NCBI GenBank assembly: GCA_016935885.1
Contig: JAFGQA010000186.1
Location: 1 to 40,583, forward strand
From: Phycisphaerae bacterium
GTDB taxonomy: Bacteria; Planctomycetota; Phycisphaerae; UBA1845; UTPLA1
Reading direction: 5' to 3'
Length of the DNA: 40,583 nucleotides
Position 1 is the stretch's first letter. Each line of letters begins with the position of its first letter. Position numbers and translations under genes: made by a program. Below are positions 34,159-40,583 of the stretch, piece by piece. The notes under the pieces are model-generated. The model saw nothing but the letters and a program-made list of their open reading frames with translations, did not search any database and was not told where the DNA came from.

Positions 34159-36281
34159 TGACGCGAACGCAAGAGCTCTGTCGCAAACTCAAGCCGGTAC
34201 TCGCCAAGAAGGTGGACGGCCTGTGGGCGGCGTATCTGGCTGAAACAGATGCTGCCGGCAAGGCGGACATCGAGCAGACGTTGGAGCTGCTAGCCGCCCG
34301 GCACCTCGGCCAAAGCTACGAACCGGACCGTTCGCCGTTTCCACCGCCGTCGAAGGCGTTCGCAGGATCCGGTGACCTTCCCCTCGGCAAGGTCTCGTAC
34401 GGGCCCCGTGAAATGTACCCATTCAACCTGCGAAGCAAGCGTCTAAAGGAGCATCTCCTGGTAGCCGGCCGCAGCGGCTCGGGAAAAACCAATCTCACCT
34501 TCATCCTCATGCAGGGCATCATGGCCCGGGGCATCAAGGTCCTGGCCATGGACTGGAAACGCGGGTACCGGGACCTGTTCCAACTCAATCCCGACCTCCG
34601 CGTGTACACGATCGGGCGAAGCGTAGCACCGTTTCGGTTCAACCCCTTCATCCCGCCGCCGGGCTGCGAGATTCACGTCTGGATCAAGCTGATCGTCGAT
34701 GTGATCGCCTCGGCGTACCTCGGCGGTGAAGGCGTGATCAGTCTCCTGATCGCCGGTCTTGATCACCTGTACAACGAAGTTGAGGCAAAGCGACGCTGGC
34801 CGACCGTCCAGGACCTGCTCGCCTGGCTCAAGGGCGTGAAACTCAGAGGCCGAGCCGCGATGTGGCAGGCCTCGGCCGAACGAATCCTCCTCGCCATGAT
34901 GTACGGCGAGTTCGCCGCAGTCCTCAACACACAGGACAACAGCCACGTCCAGGAACTCCTGAACCACAACGTCGTCATGGAAATGGACGGTCTATCGAGC
35001 TCTTCCGACCGAACGATGTTCTCCGAGGCCCTCACCCGGTACCTGTACAGGTACCGGATGGCTCAGGGTCCACGTGAAAGACTCACCAACGTCATCATCC
35101 TGGAGGAGGCCCACAATCTGCTTCTTGCCAAACAGATGGGAACCAAGGAATCCGTCCTCGAAACGTCCATCCGAATGATTCGGCAGTATGGTCTCGGCTA
35201 CGTGTTCGTGGACCAGTCGGCTTCTCTGTTGAGCAAGGTCGCATTCGCCAACTCGTACGCGACGATTGCCATGAGCCAGAAGCTTCGCGCTGACATCCAG
35301 ACCATGTCGGGCGCGATGAACCTGACGGACGAACAGAAGGAGGCGCTCAGCACGTTGCCTATTGGTTCAGCCGTCGTTCGCTTGGCCGATGAGCATCCGG
35401 AGCCTTTCTTCGTCAAAGTGCCACGTTGCCCGATCCGAGAGGGATCCGTGTCGGATTTCGATGTTCGGCAGCGGATGGCCGCGTATTCCAGTGAGTCCGG
35501 TTCGAATACCGCTCTTCAGCTTGAACCGCCGGCGGTTCCGGCTGTTCCACTGCCAGATAGAAAGAACAAAACAACCGAGAATACCCACCCGCCATCCCCC
35601 AGAGGATCACGTTCAGGCAGCGTCACGTCTACATGTATACATAATGAAAAGAGCTCGACCGCTGAACGCGATATGGGACCTGGTCCACCCACGGAACCGT
35701 TCTCGCGAGATGAGATCAGGTTCCTAACCGATGTGGCAGCCCGACCGCTCTCCACGACCGTATCTCGTTATCAGCGGCTCAACCTCTCCCGCCGGCGTGG
35801 CAACGCCATCCGCCAAAGTCTCGTCTCCGCCACGATCATCGAAGCCATCCCGATCGCCACACGCTCGGGGCAGGTTGTGCTGTACCAACTCACCGACCAC
35901 GGGCGCTCGGTCGCCGAGTCCCTCGGCATTGATCCCGGTCCTCGTCCGCGCGCCAGCGCGGAGCACTCGTACTGGGTGAAGAAGGTCGCCAAGCAGTTCG
36001 AGAGGCAGGGCTATGAACTCACGCGCGAGTACCACATCGAAGGTGACGGCGACGTCGACCTCGTGGCCGAGCGCCCTGGAGAGCGCGTCGCCATCGAGGT
36101 CGAGACCGGTAAGTCAGATATCAAGGCCAACCTGAAGAAACTACATGGCGCTGGCTTCGATCGCGTCGTGGTTGTGGCCACGTCGCCGACAGCGGTTGGC
36201 GCTTGCCAGAAGGTGATTCAGGCGGATTCCGGTTCTTGTTCCGTTCCCGTCGAGTTGATGACGTGGTTGGATGTGCTGTAA
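34155..36281 (+). CDS. HerA/DUF87-like ATPase fused to a PD-(D/E)XK-like nuclease domain
   Basis: 708 residues. Residues about 75-430 form a HerA/VirD4-type P-loop ATPase: Walker A AGRSGSGKT (104-112), LAMDWKRGYRDLF after the first strand, Walker B IILEEAH (314-320), and the motor-like VFVDQSASLL sensor region. A low-complexity linker (about 440-515) leads to a winged-helix-like segment (516-590, FLTDVAARPLSTTVSRYQRL, VVLYQLTDHGRSVAESLG). The C-terminal 100 residues have a nuclease-like core, GDGDVDLVAE (D635) and VAIEVETGKSD (E648, E650, K653), followed by GFDRVVVVATS. Related ATPases pump or resect DNA in repair, conjugation and phage defence (family knowledge). Its ATG overlaps the stop of the upstream gene; convergent genes on the other strand include two more nuclease-like proteins. 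Confidence 0.85.
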   Translation: MMTRTQELCRKLKPVLAKKVDGLWAAYLAETDAAGKADIEQTLELLAARHLGQSYEPDRSPFPPPSKAFAGSGDLPLGKVSYGPREMYPFNLRSKRLKEHLLVAGRSGSGKTNLTFILMQGIMARGIKVLAMDWKRGYRDLFQLNPDLRVYTIGRSVAPFRFNPFIPPPGCEIHVWIKLIVDVIASAYLGGEGVISLLIAGLDHLYNEVEAKRRWPTVQDLLAWLKGVKLRGRAAMWQASAERILLAMMYGEFAAVLNTQDNSHVQELLNHNVVMEMDGLSSSSDRTMFSEALTRYLYRYRMAQGPRERLTNVIILEEAHNLLLAKQMGTKESVLETSIRMIRQYGLGYVFVDQSASLLSKVAFANSYATIAMSQKLRADIQTMSGAMNLTDEQKEALSTLPIGSAVVRLADEHPEPFFVKVPRCPIREGSVSDFDVRQRMAAYSSESGSNTALQLEPPAVPAVPLPDRKNKTTENTHPPSPRGSRSGSVTSTCIHNEKSSTAERDMGPGPPTEPFSRDEIRFLTDVAARPLSTTVSRYQRLNLSRRRGNAIRQSLVSATIIEAIPIATRSGQVVLYQLTDHGRSVAESLGIDPGPRPRASAEHSYWVKKVAKQFERQGYELTREYHIEGDGDVDLVAERPGERVAIEVETGKSDIKANLKKLHGAGFDRVVVVATSPTAVGACQKVIQADSGSCSVPVELMTWLDVL

Positions 36282-36714
36282 TCCAGTGCCTTGAGGATTT
36301 GTCGGGTCGTGCCTTGTGATCCTCGACGCGCCAGAGATGCGCCTTGCATTTCCGCATGCAGTCCGAGGCCCCGAAGCCTGGCACGATACAGGAGCCATCC
36401 GATCCCATGCTTTGATTCACGGCACATTCCATCGCGGGATCGGTCGTTGCCAACGCCACGCGCTCAATCCAACATTGCCGGTGGGCAAGCAGGTAGTCGA
36501 TATGCCAATGAATACGCCTCCCGCCCCGGACGTGACGCGAGACGCGCGCTTGCAGCCCACGCGAGGCTCTACCTGTGTACACGTAGGTGCCCGCCGGGAT
36601 CTTGAAGCGTCCCAGCTTGCCGATCCTCAACGATGCATCACACAACATCCTCAACCAGAGCTGATGGACACCAGCGTTCGGCCACGATTCCAACTCTGGC
36701 TCGAAAACCACCAT
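36121..36714 (-). CDS. DUF123 (GIY-YIG-like) protein, extended antisense to the HerA gene
   Basis: The DUF123 domain is clear: VHQLWLRMLCDASLRIGKLG, then IPAGTYVYTGRASRGLQARV, the IHWHIDYLL motif, MECAVNQ, and the terminal GFGASDCMRKCKAHLW. DUF123 is distantly related to GIY-YIG nucleases and is found alone or fused to endonuclease III. The domain ends at about 36319, but no stop follows until 36121, giving a tail of about 66 basic residues encoded antisense to the last 161 bases of the HerA-nuclease gene. The start is uncertain (ATG 36714 used; no ribosome site). It is the last of three minus-strand genes. Confidence 0.75.
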   Translation of the reverse strand: MVVFEPELESWPNAGVHQLWLRMLCDASLRIGKLGRFKIPAGTYVYTGRASRGLQARVSRHVRGGRRIHWHIDYLLAHRQCWIERVALATTDPAMECAVNQSMGSDGSCIVPGFGASDCMRKCKAHLWRVEDHKARPDKSSRHWITAHPTTSSTRRERNKNRNPPESPSGKRQPLSATWPQPRRDRSQRHVVSSGWP

Positions 36715-36841
36715 CGCTGAAGAATGGCCCGTCAACCTGGATCTCATGAATCGATCTGAATTACAGTCTGGCCCGTAGCGTCTGCCAACATCATACCGCA
36801 GAATGAGAATGACTTCTCTGGTTGCGCCCCGCGTTCTTCGA

Positions 36842-37372
36842 TCACCGGTAGCCACCCGTAGCGCTCCGCTCGGTGTGCGGCAAGGATGGACTAGACGATC
36901 GATCGGCGGCCTCGTAGATCGATTCCACGACGCGCTCCGGCCACCCCGGTTTCCTCAGATCCTGGGGATAGACTAACATGGCCGGGATGCCGTTGGCCTC
37001 GTATGCCTGCCGCTTGTGCCTGATGCCCGCAGCGTAATCCGGGATGTCCATCATGCCGGCGTACTCGATGATGAGGCCGTTGAACGTCGGCAGGGTATAG
37101 CAGCCTGTGGTAAAAGGGAAAACAGCGTTTCGGAAACGCCGCTTTTGACCGTGAAAACCACCGGCGAGACGCCGGTGCCACAGTTTTGCCACGGGCTGAT
37201 AGTCAGGGCGCCAGAGGCGGTGGCGGCCGCGGTCGTAGATAAGCGTGGGCTGTTCGTAGAAACAATGTATTCCGTACAGGTCGAGCAGGCGCCCGACTTG
37301 GATCTCGCCCCTGGATTTGTACGGAGGTTCAAGGGCGTCGAGGCGGTTCTCGAGCCTTGGCGCGGAGGTCAT
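36842..37372 (-). CDS. small PD-(D/E)XK/Vsr-like nuclease-like protein, carrying a MITE
   Basis: 176 residues; its ATG overlaps the stop of the membrane-protein gene by four bases. YKSRGEIQVGRLLDLYGIHC and the split motif RPDY...TLPTFNGLIIEYAGMMD resemble small endonuclease-like proteins (acid D57, E103 in IEYAG), as in Vsr/DUF559-type folds; then RHKRQAYEANGIPAMLVYP. Residues 59-92 are encoded by a 98-bp repeat plus 4-bp duplication that keeps the frame. Without it the text reads RPDYTLPTFNG, as expected for an ancestral protein. The insert falls between the two acidic motifs, in or near the active site, so activity is doubtful. Possibly part of a defence or mobile-element cassette. Confidence 0.75.
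   Translation of the reverse strand: MTSAPRLENRLDALEPPYKSRGEIQVGRLLDLYGIHCFYEQPTLIYDRGRHRLWRPDYQPVAKLWHRRLAGGFHGQKRRFRNAVFPFTTGCYTLPTFNGLIIEYAGMMDIPDYAAGIRHKRQAYEANGIPAMLVYPQDLRKPGWPERVVESIYEAADRSSSPSLPHTERSATGGYR
37101..37198 (-). mobile_element. 98-bp MITE-like palindromic repeat (GTGVSPV type)
   Basis: The ends are inverted repeats: CAGCCTGTGGTAAAA on the left and, read inward from the right, CAGCCCGTGGCAAAA. The element is flanked by ATAG on both sides (37097-37100 and 37199-37202), a clear 4-bp target duplication. Inside is the palindrome CACCGGCG-AGA-CGCCGGTG. One frame reads GTGVSPVVFTVKSGVSETLF, a peptide I recall as recurring in planctomycete and verrucomicrobial protein sets because of dispersed repeats of this kind. 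No coding capacity of its own. 98 plus 4 bases equals 34 codons, so the host gene stays open. Confidence 0.88.
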
Positions 37373-38460
37373 GCACCTCTCACCTCCTGGGGCCTTTTCG
37401 CGATCTGCTTCGCGGCCGTAAGCAGGCGAGCCTCCGTGCGGCTGATGGTCTTCAAGAGCCTTGCATTGTGGCCCTGCAGCTTCTTGGCGTCGTTGAGGAC
37501 GTCGACTAGCTTCTTGTGATTGTGCTCCGCCAAGTATGCTTCCGCCTGCTTGGTCAGTTCACGGACGCGGCGTTCGTTGACAGCGGCCGCCTTGTCCAGG
37601 CGCTCGATTCGAAGATCCAGCTTCAGCTCCCTGTAACGAGCAGACAGTTCGCTGGCAGCCTTGCGTTTTGCCTGCGGCGGTAGCCTTGAGATGTCGCCCC
37701 GGATCTCTTCGATCCTGGCGATGTGCCCCCTTTGCATGAGATGTGCCTTTTCGCACAGTCGAGCCAAGCGCTCGGTCAGCCAGCCCTCGGCGGGCAGCAT
37801 GCGTCGCAGTTGGAGCATGATGTCGGAGGCGTCCTCCGGGTGTTCATGCAGGGCCTTCGCCTCACGGCGCAGGCGGCGGAAGCCCTTGGACATGCGGCCC
37901 GCGACATGGCGATCGTCATCAAGGTCGCGCATGTCGTGTTGAACATCTTTGAATTCCTGGGGTGCAGGCTGGGAGCGAAACGAAAAGCCATGTGGATGGA
38001 AGCCCCTCCGATGGAGCAGGAAGGCGATCACGCCGACTGTGAGCGCGACGGTCATGACGGCCTGGACCGCACCTCTGTCCACCGGCCAATCGATCCCGAC
38101 GATCCAACCGACCAGCAGGCACGCACCGATGGCAATGCCGGCGCCCGCCCAGTTGCCGCCCATGCCACGGATGGACTGATAGATCACGCCGGCGAGAACA
38201 ATAATCGCGAAGCCGGCGGCGATCGGGCCGAGGTTCCTGATGGAGAGATCGTTGACCTGCTCCCACCAGACCAGGCCGATGGAGAGCGCTGCACCAAGCG
38301 CCGCAGCGATCGTGATGGCCGGACGCTGCTGGCCGAATCGCTTCCCCAGGACGGCGTAGATCATGGCGGTGAAGAAGGCGAAAGAGAGGACGAAGTCTGG
38401 GAGGAGGGCGGAGAAAAGATCGTCGTACGCGAAGTCGAGGAAGGGGTTGTGGAGGCGCAT
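37369..38460 (-). CDS. multi-helix membrane protein with C-terminal coiled coil
   Basis: 363 residues. The first 155 hold about five membrane helices (LLPDFVLSFAFFTAMIYAVL, ITIAAALGAALSIGLVWW, IAAGFAIIVLAGVIYQSI, GAGIAIGACLLVGWIVGI, AVMTVALTVGVIAFLLH). The rest is a long charged helical region (MSKGFRRLRREAKALHEH, RIERLDKAAAVNERRVREL) predicted as coiled coil, facing the cytoplasm by the positive-inside rule. Its stop overlaps the start of the nuclease-like gene, so the two are translationally coupled. Family not recognised; such anchor-plus-coiled-coil proteins occur in defence and transfer systems. A truncated group II intron lies only 37 bases upstream of its start, divergently oriented, and may have displaced its promoter. 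Confidence 0.75.
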   Translation of the reverse strand: MRLHNPFLDFAYDDLFSALLPDFVLSFAFFTAMIYAVLGKRFGQQRPAITIAAALGAALSIGLVWWEQVNDLSIRNLGPIAAGFAIIVLAGVIYQSIRGMGGNWAGAGIAIGACLLVGWIVGIDWPVDRGAVQAVMTVALTVGVIAFLLHRRGFHPHGFSFRSQPAPQEFKDVQHDMRDLDDDRHVAGRMSKGFRRLRREAKALHEHPEDASDIMLQLRRMLPAEGWLTERLARLCEKAHLMQRGHIARIEEIRGDISRLPPQAKRKAASELSARYRELKLDLRIERLDKAAAVNERRVRELTKQAEAYLAEHNHKKLVDVLNDAKKLQGHNARLLKTISRTEARLLTAAKQIAKRPQEVRGA

Positions 38461-38497
38461 GCAGGAGCTGCGGGACCCGTACTATATATATCTTGCG

Positions 38498-39484
38498 GTG
38501 CGATGTGTATCTACTTGGTTGAGCGCGGGCGTGGCCCGCCAAAACAGTGCTCAGGATTGTCTCCGAGCCCTCCATGCGTCGCTGGTAACGGCGGGGTGTG
38601 AAGCGAGGGTTGATGCCCAAGAGTGCGGCCAGCCGTAGGCCGGGCTCGGGTTAGGAGAAGGCTGGACGGGCGAACGCGAGTGAACCCTTGATGAGGCTTC
38701 GTCAATAAAGAACACCGAAGACGGCTGATACGGTGTACCGGGTCGTGGATATCCCCCGCGGATGTCCGGTGGGACTGACGTCCGTAACCGCCAGTCCATG
38801 GGCACCACCGACCCCGGAGTATAGAGGGCGCCCTCCCCAGTCGCATCTCAACCATGTGGCACACAGTAACCCCGATGGGGTCCGCCGCCATCAGGGCGGA
38901 GGTAGGCCGACCGTGAGGAAGGCACAATTCCCCAGCGGGGGCGGGATGCTCCCAGAAGCGAATGCCGGCCGCCGAAAGGCACGGGGAAATCATAACCCGC
39001 CGGATAGGTCAGATGGCCAGCCTGAAAGGGCGCAGACAGGGAGCAGGTGTTTCACCCAAGGATCGTGGTAACGGTTTTGAACCCGAGGGCAAGTTGGATG
39101 CGTTCAACGAATGCAAACGGACCGACGGAACAGTGCGAATGGACCCGAGTCAACTGGCGCAGGGTCACTCGCACAGTGAAGAACCTGAGACGACGTATCT
39201 TTCGGGCAGCCTCGGAGGGCGACCTCAAGAAGGTCCGCTCTCTCCAGAAGTTGATGCTGCGGAGTCGCGCAAACCTGCTGCAAAGTGTAAGGCGCGTGAC
39301 GCAGGAAAACAAGGGCAGGAATACGCCAGGCGTGGATCGGAAGGTTGTTCGTACCGACCGCGCCCGCGTAGAGATGATCCGGACTCTGTCCGACCATCAA
39401 CCGTGGCGTGTTCAGCCAGTGCGACGATTGTACATACCCAAGTCCAACAACAAACGACGACCGCTGGGCATTCCGACGGTGTGT
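38498..39484 (+). mobile_element. group II intron, 3' truncated
   Basis: The sequence from GTGCGATG at 38498 fits the conserved GUGCG 5' end of group II introns and runs into about 600 bases of structured, non-coding DNA followed by a typical intron-encoded reverse transcriptase frame. The RT stops after its first 130 residues at about 39484, where a minus-strand serine recombinase region begins, so the catalytic RT core, maturase part and domains V-VI are missing. It therefore cannot splice by itself. The 5' boundary is inferred from the consensus only. Confidence 0.7.
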
Positions 39485-39490
39485 TCATAA
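39098..39490 (+). pseudogene. group II intron reverse transcriptase/maturase, N-terminal fragment
   Basis: From [20 protein letters not shown] the frame shows the standard start of LtrA-type proteins: [51 protein letters not shown], and [20 protein letters not shown], i.e. RT domain 0 and the start of RT1. After PTV the text becomes CS and stops; intact relatives continue with D/R and the RT fingers. The break coincides with the recombinase element. No function is expected. Confidence 0.88.
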
Positions 39491-39498
39491 TGCACATC

Positions 39499-40583
39499 CT
39501 ACAGTCCGCGTTGGGAATCTCGAGCGCGGACCTCTTGGATTTTCGTCGAATTGCCAACCCATTCGCGTAGTTCGCCTTCTTTACGCCGGTCGATCGTGAT
39601 CCACCATGGGGATCCGTTGTTGAGCTTGCGGGCGTCAATGACGCCCCGGTCAATCCAGTAATACACGACGTGCGGGCTGACGCCAAACTTCTTGGCGGTT
39701 TCCTTGACCGTGAGTTCCTCGGGGCACTTGAGTTGGGGGGCGGCGATTCTATGTCGATATCGGATCCAGCTGACCATTGAAGTCGTGAATGGTTTTCCCT
39801 TTGCACTGAGGCGACCCTCTCTATTCAGCGTGGCCACGATCCGGTCGTCGGGTAGGTTCTTCGCCAGGTCTCGGACTTTTTCGACGATCTCCTTGGGGTA
39901 CCGAACCTGGTCACACGCACGCGGCGGCAAGCGGAGCGGAATATCCTCGCAGGCTCCGCCCTGCCAGCGAACGTGGGCTACGATCTGCTTGGGCTCGGGG
40001 AGCTTCTCTACCGTGATGTCCTTGATCAGTAGGCGCAGGATTCGCTTGCGATCTTTGGCCTTCGTGGTGGGCGCTTTCCACAAGCGGGGAAGGTCGTGGG
40101 CCAGTTGGCGAGCACGGGCCCGTTGCTCTGGCGTTACCGCCAGCGCCTCGGAGGACTGACGCTCGGTATATTCTTGCTTGAGCTTCTCCAGGTTTTCCAG
40201 TGCCTGGTTCCAACGCTGTTCCAGGGTGGCTGCCACGAGGCGATTTGACGGGTCGACCTCTTCGTAGCGTCTCTGGCGCAGCTGGGCTTCGTACTCGGCG
40301 CGTTCAAGCCGCATCTGCCATTGATGGTCGACCGCCTTGTCCTGGCGCTCCAATTCCTCCAGGGCCTTCAAGGCGATCTCGATCTGAGCCGGCTTGAGAA
40401 CCTCCAGAACCCGCTCACCGATAGGCTTGTCCAGCAAATCGCAGCGCAGGTGCATGCAGGATCTGGGCGCAAGACCCTCTCGCTTGAGCCGGTTGCATTC
40501 ATAGGTAGGGTATATACCCCCGTTGCCTTCGTAACGTACGGAGAGCCGACGACCACAGGATCCGCAAAGCAGCAGGCCTTGCA
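39499..40583 (-). CDS. large serine recombinase, C-terminal part (runs off the window)
   Basis: Partial: the frame is open through the window end. It shows the zinc-ribbon LLCGSCGRRLSVRYEGNGG with a second cysteine pair (YECNRLKREGL...SCMHLRC), then a long coiled coil (IALKALEELERQDKAVDHQW, LENLEKLKQEYTERQSSEAL), then VRWQGG and a C-terminal extension. The catalytic N-terminal resolvase domain would lie beyond 40583. The last 70 residues hold a helix-turn-helix of the MerR/excisionase type (TVKETAKKFGVSPHVVYYWI, DRGVIDARKLNNG), an unusual addition. The gene ends 15 bases from the broken intron reverse transcriptase, so the recombinase belongs to an element that inserted in, or recombined with, the intron. 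Confidence 0.85.
   Translation of the reverse strand, partial: QGLLLCGSCGRRLSVRYEGNGGIYPTYECNRLKREGLAPRSCMHLRCDLLDKPIGERVLEVLKPAQIEIALKALEELERQDKAVDHQWQMRLERAEYEAQLRQRRYEEVDPSNRLVAATLEQRWNQALENLEKLKQEYTERQSSEALAVTPEQRARARQLAHDLPRLWKAPTTKAKDRKRILRLLIKDITVEKLPEPKQIVAHVRWQGGACEDIPLRLPPRACDQVRYPKEIVEKVRDLAKNLPDDRIVATLNREGRLSAKGKPFTTSMVSWIRYRHRIAAPQLKCPEELTVKETAKKFGVSPHVVYYWIDRGVIDARKLNNGSPWWITIDRRKEGELREWVGNSTKIQEVRARDSQRGL

Noticed and set aside
37723..38601. 292-codon plus-strand open frame
   Set aside because: Antisense shadow of the membrane/coiled-coil gene; runs on into the intron with no protein character.
39225..39806. 193-codon minus-strand open frame spanning intron and recombinase
   Set aside because: Shadow of the reverse transcriptase fragment and of the recombinase; no protein resemblance.

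Overview
The window looks like chromosomal DNA of a GC-rich planctomycete, most likely class Phycisphaerae. The basis is inference from content: secreted proteins with GEVED-type and dockerin-like EF-hand modules, an ECF sigma factor overlapping a Ser/Thr kinase that carries a TPR-like sensor region, several short zinc-ribbon proteins, and dispersed palindromic repeats of the 'GTGVSPV' kind. No rRNA, tRNA or CRISPR array was found.

Layout. (1) 0.6-1.8 kb: a minus-strand group with a thioredoxin-like protein and two small proteins. (2) 2.0-6.0 kb: a bacterial lipocalin gene split by an IS630-family element, divergent from an ECF sigma factor, a short putative anti-sigma protein and a cobalamin-binding protein with the Wx9EH signature of CarH/LitR photoreceptors. 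I read this as a candidate light or stress sensing locus. (3) 6.1-7.0 kb: a scrap-yard of truncated genes (unidentified C-termini, a macro-domain C-terminal part, a phosphatase N-terminal part). (4) 7.0-13.6 kb: metallophosphoesterase, HEAT-repeat protein, Pth2-like protein, a frameshifted gene, a secreted serpin, a dimethylargininase and a 41-residue protein. (5) 14-23.4 kb: a 1007-residue modular secreted protein, the ECF sigma/kinase pair, and an 831-residue repeat-rich secreted protein. (6) 23.5-33.4 kb: Tat-type superoxide dismutase, FmdE-like protein, lipoprotein hydrolase, three small membrane proteins, methyltransferase, SOUL-type lipoprotein, small hypotheticals and a DJ-1/PfpI protein.

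(7) 33.5-40.6 kb is an accessory region. A HerA-like ATPase fused to a winged-helix-like segment and a PD-(D/E)XK-like nuclease domain is coupled to a frameshifted partner gene. Facing it on the minus strand are a membrane/coiled-coil protein, a small nuclease-like protein and a DUF123 (GIY-YIG-like) protein. The small nuclease gene carries a 98-bp MITE-like repeat with clear target duplication, inserted in frame. The window ends in a truncated group II intron abutting a large serine recombinase that runs off the edge.

Gene decay and element insertion recur: an IS in the lipocalin, a dead transposase, two single-base frameshifts, the fragments at 6-7 kb, the MITE and the truncated intron. The most original candidates are the B12/sigma/lipocalin locus, the HerA-nuclease cluster, the in-frame MITE, and a 30-bp stem-loop repeat present three times in the same orientation.
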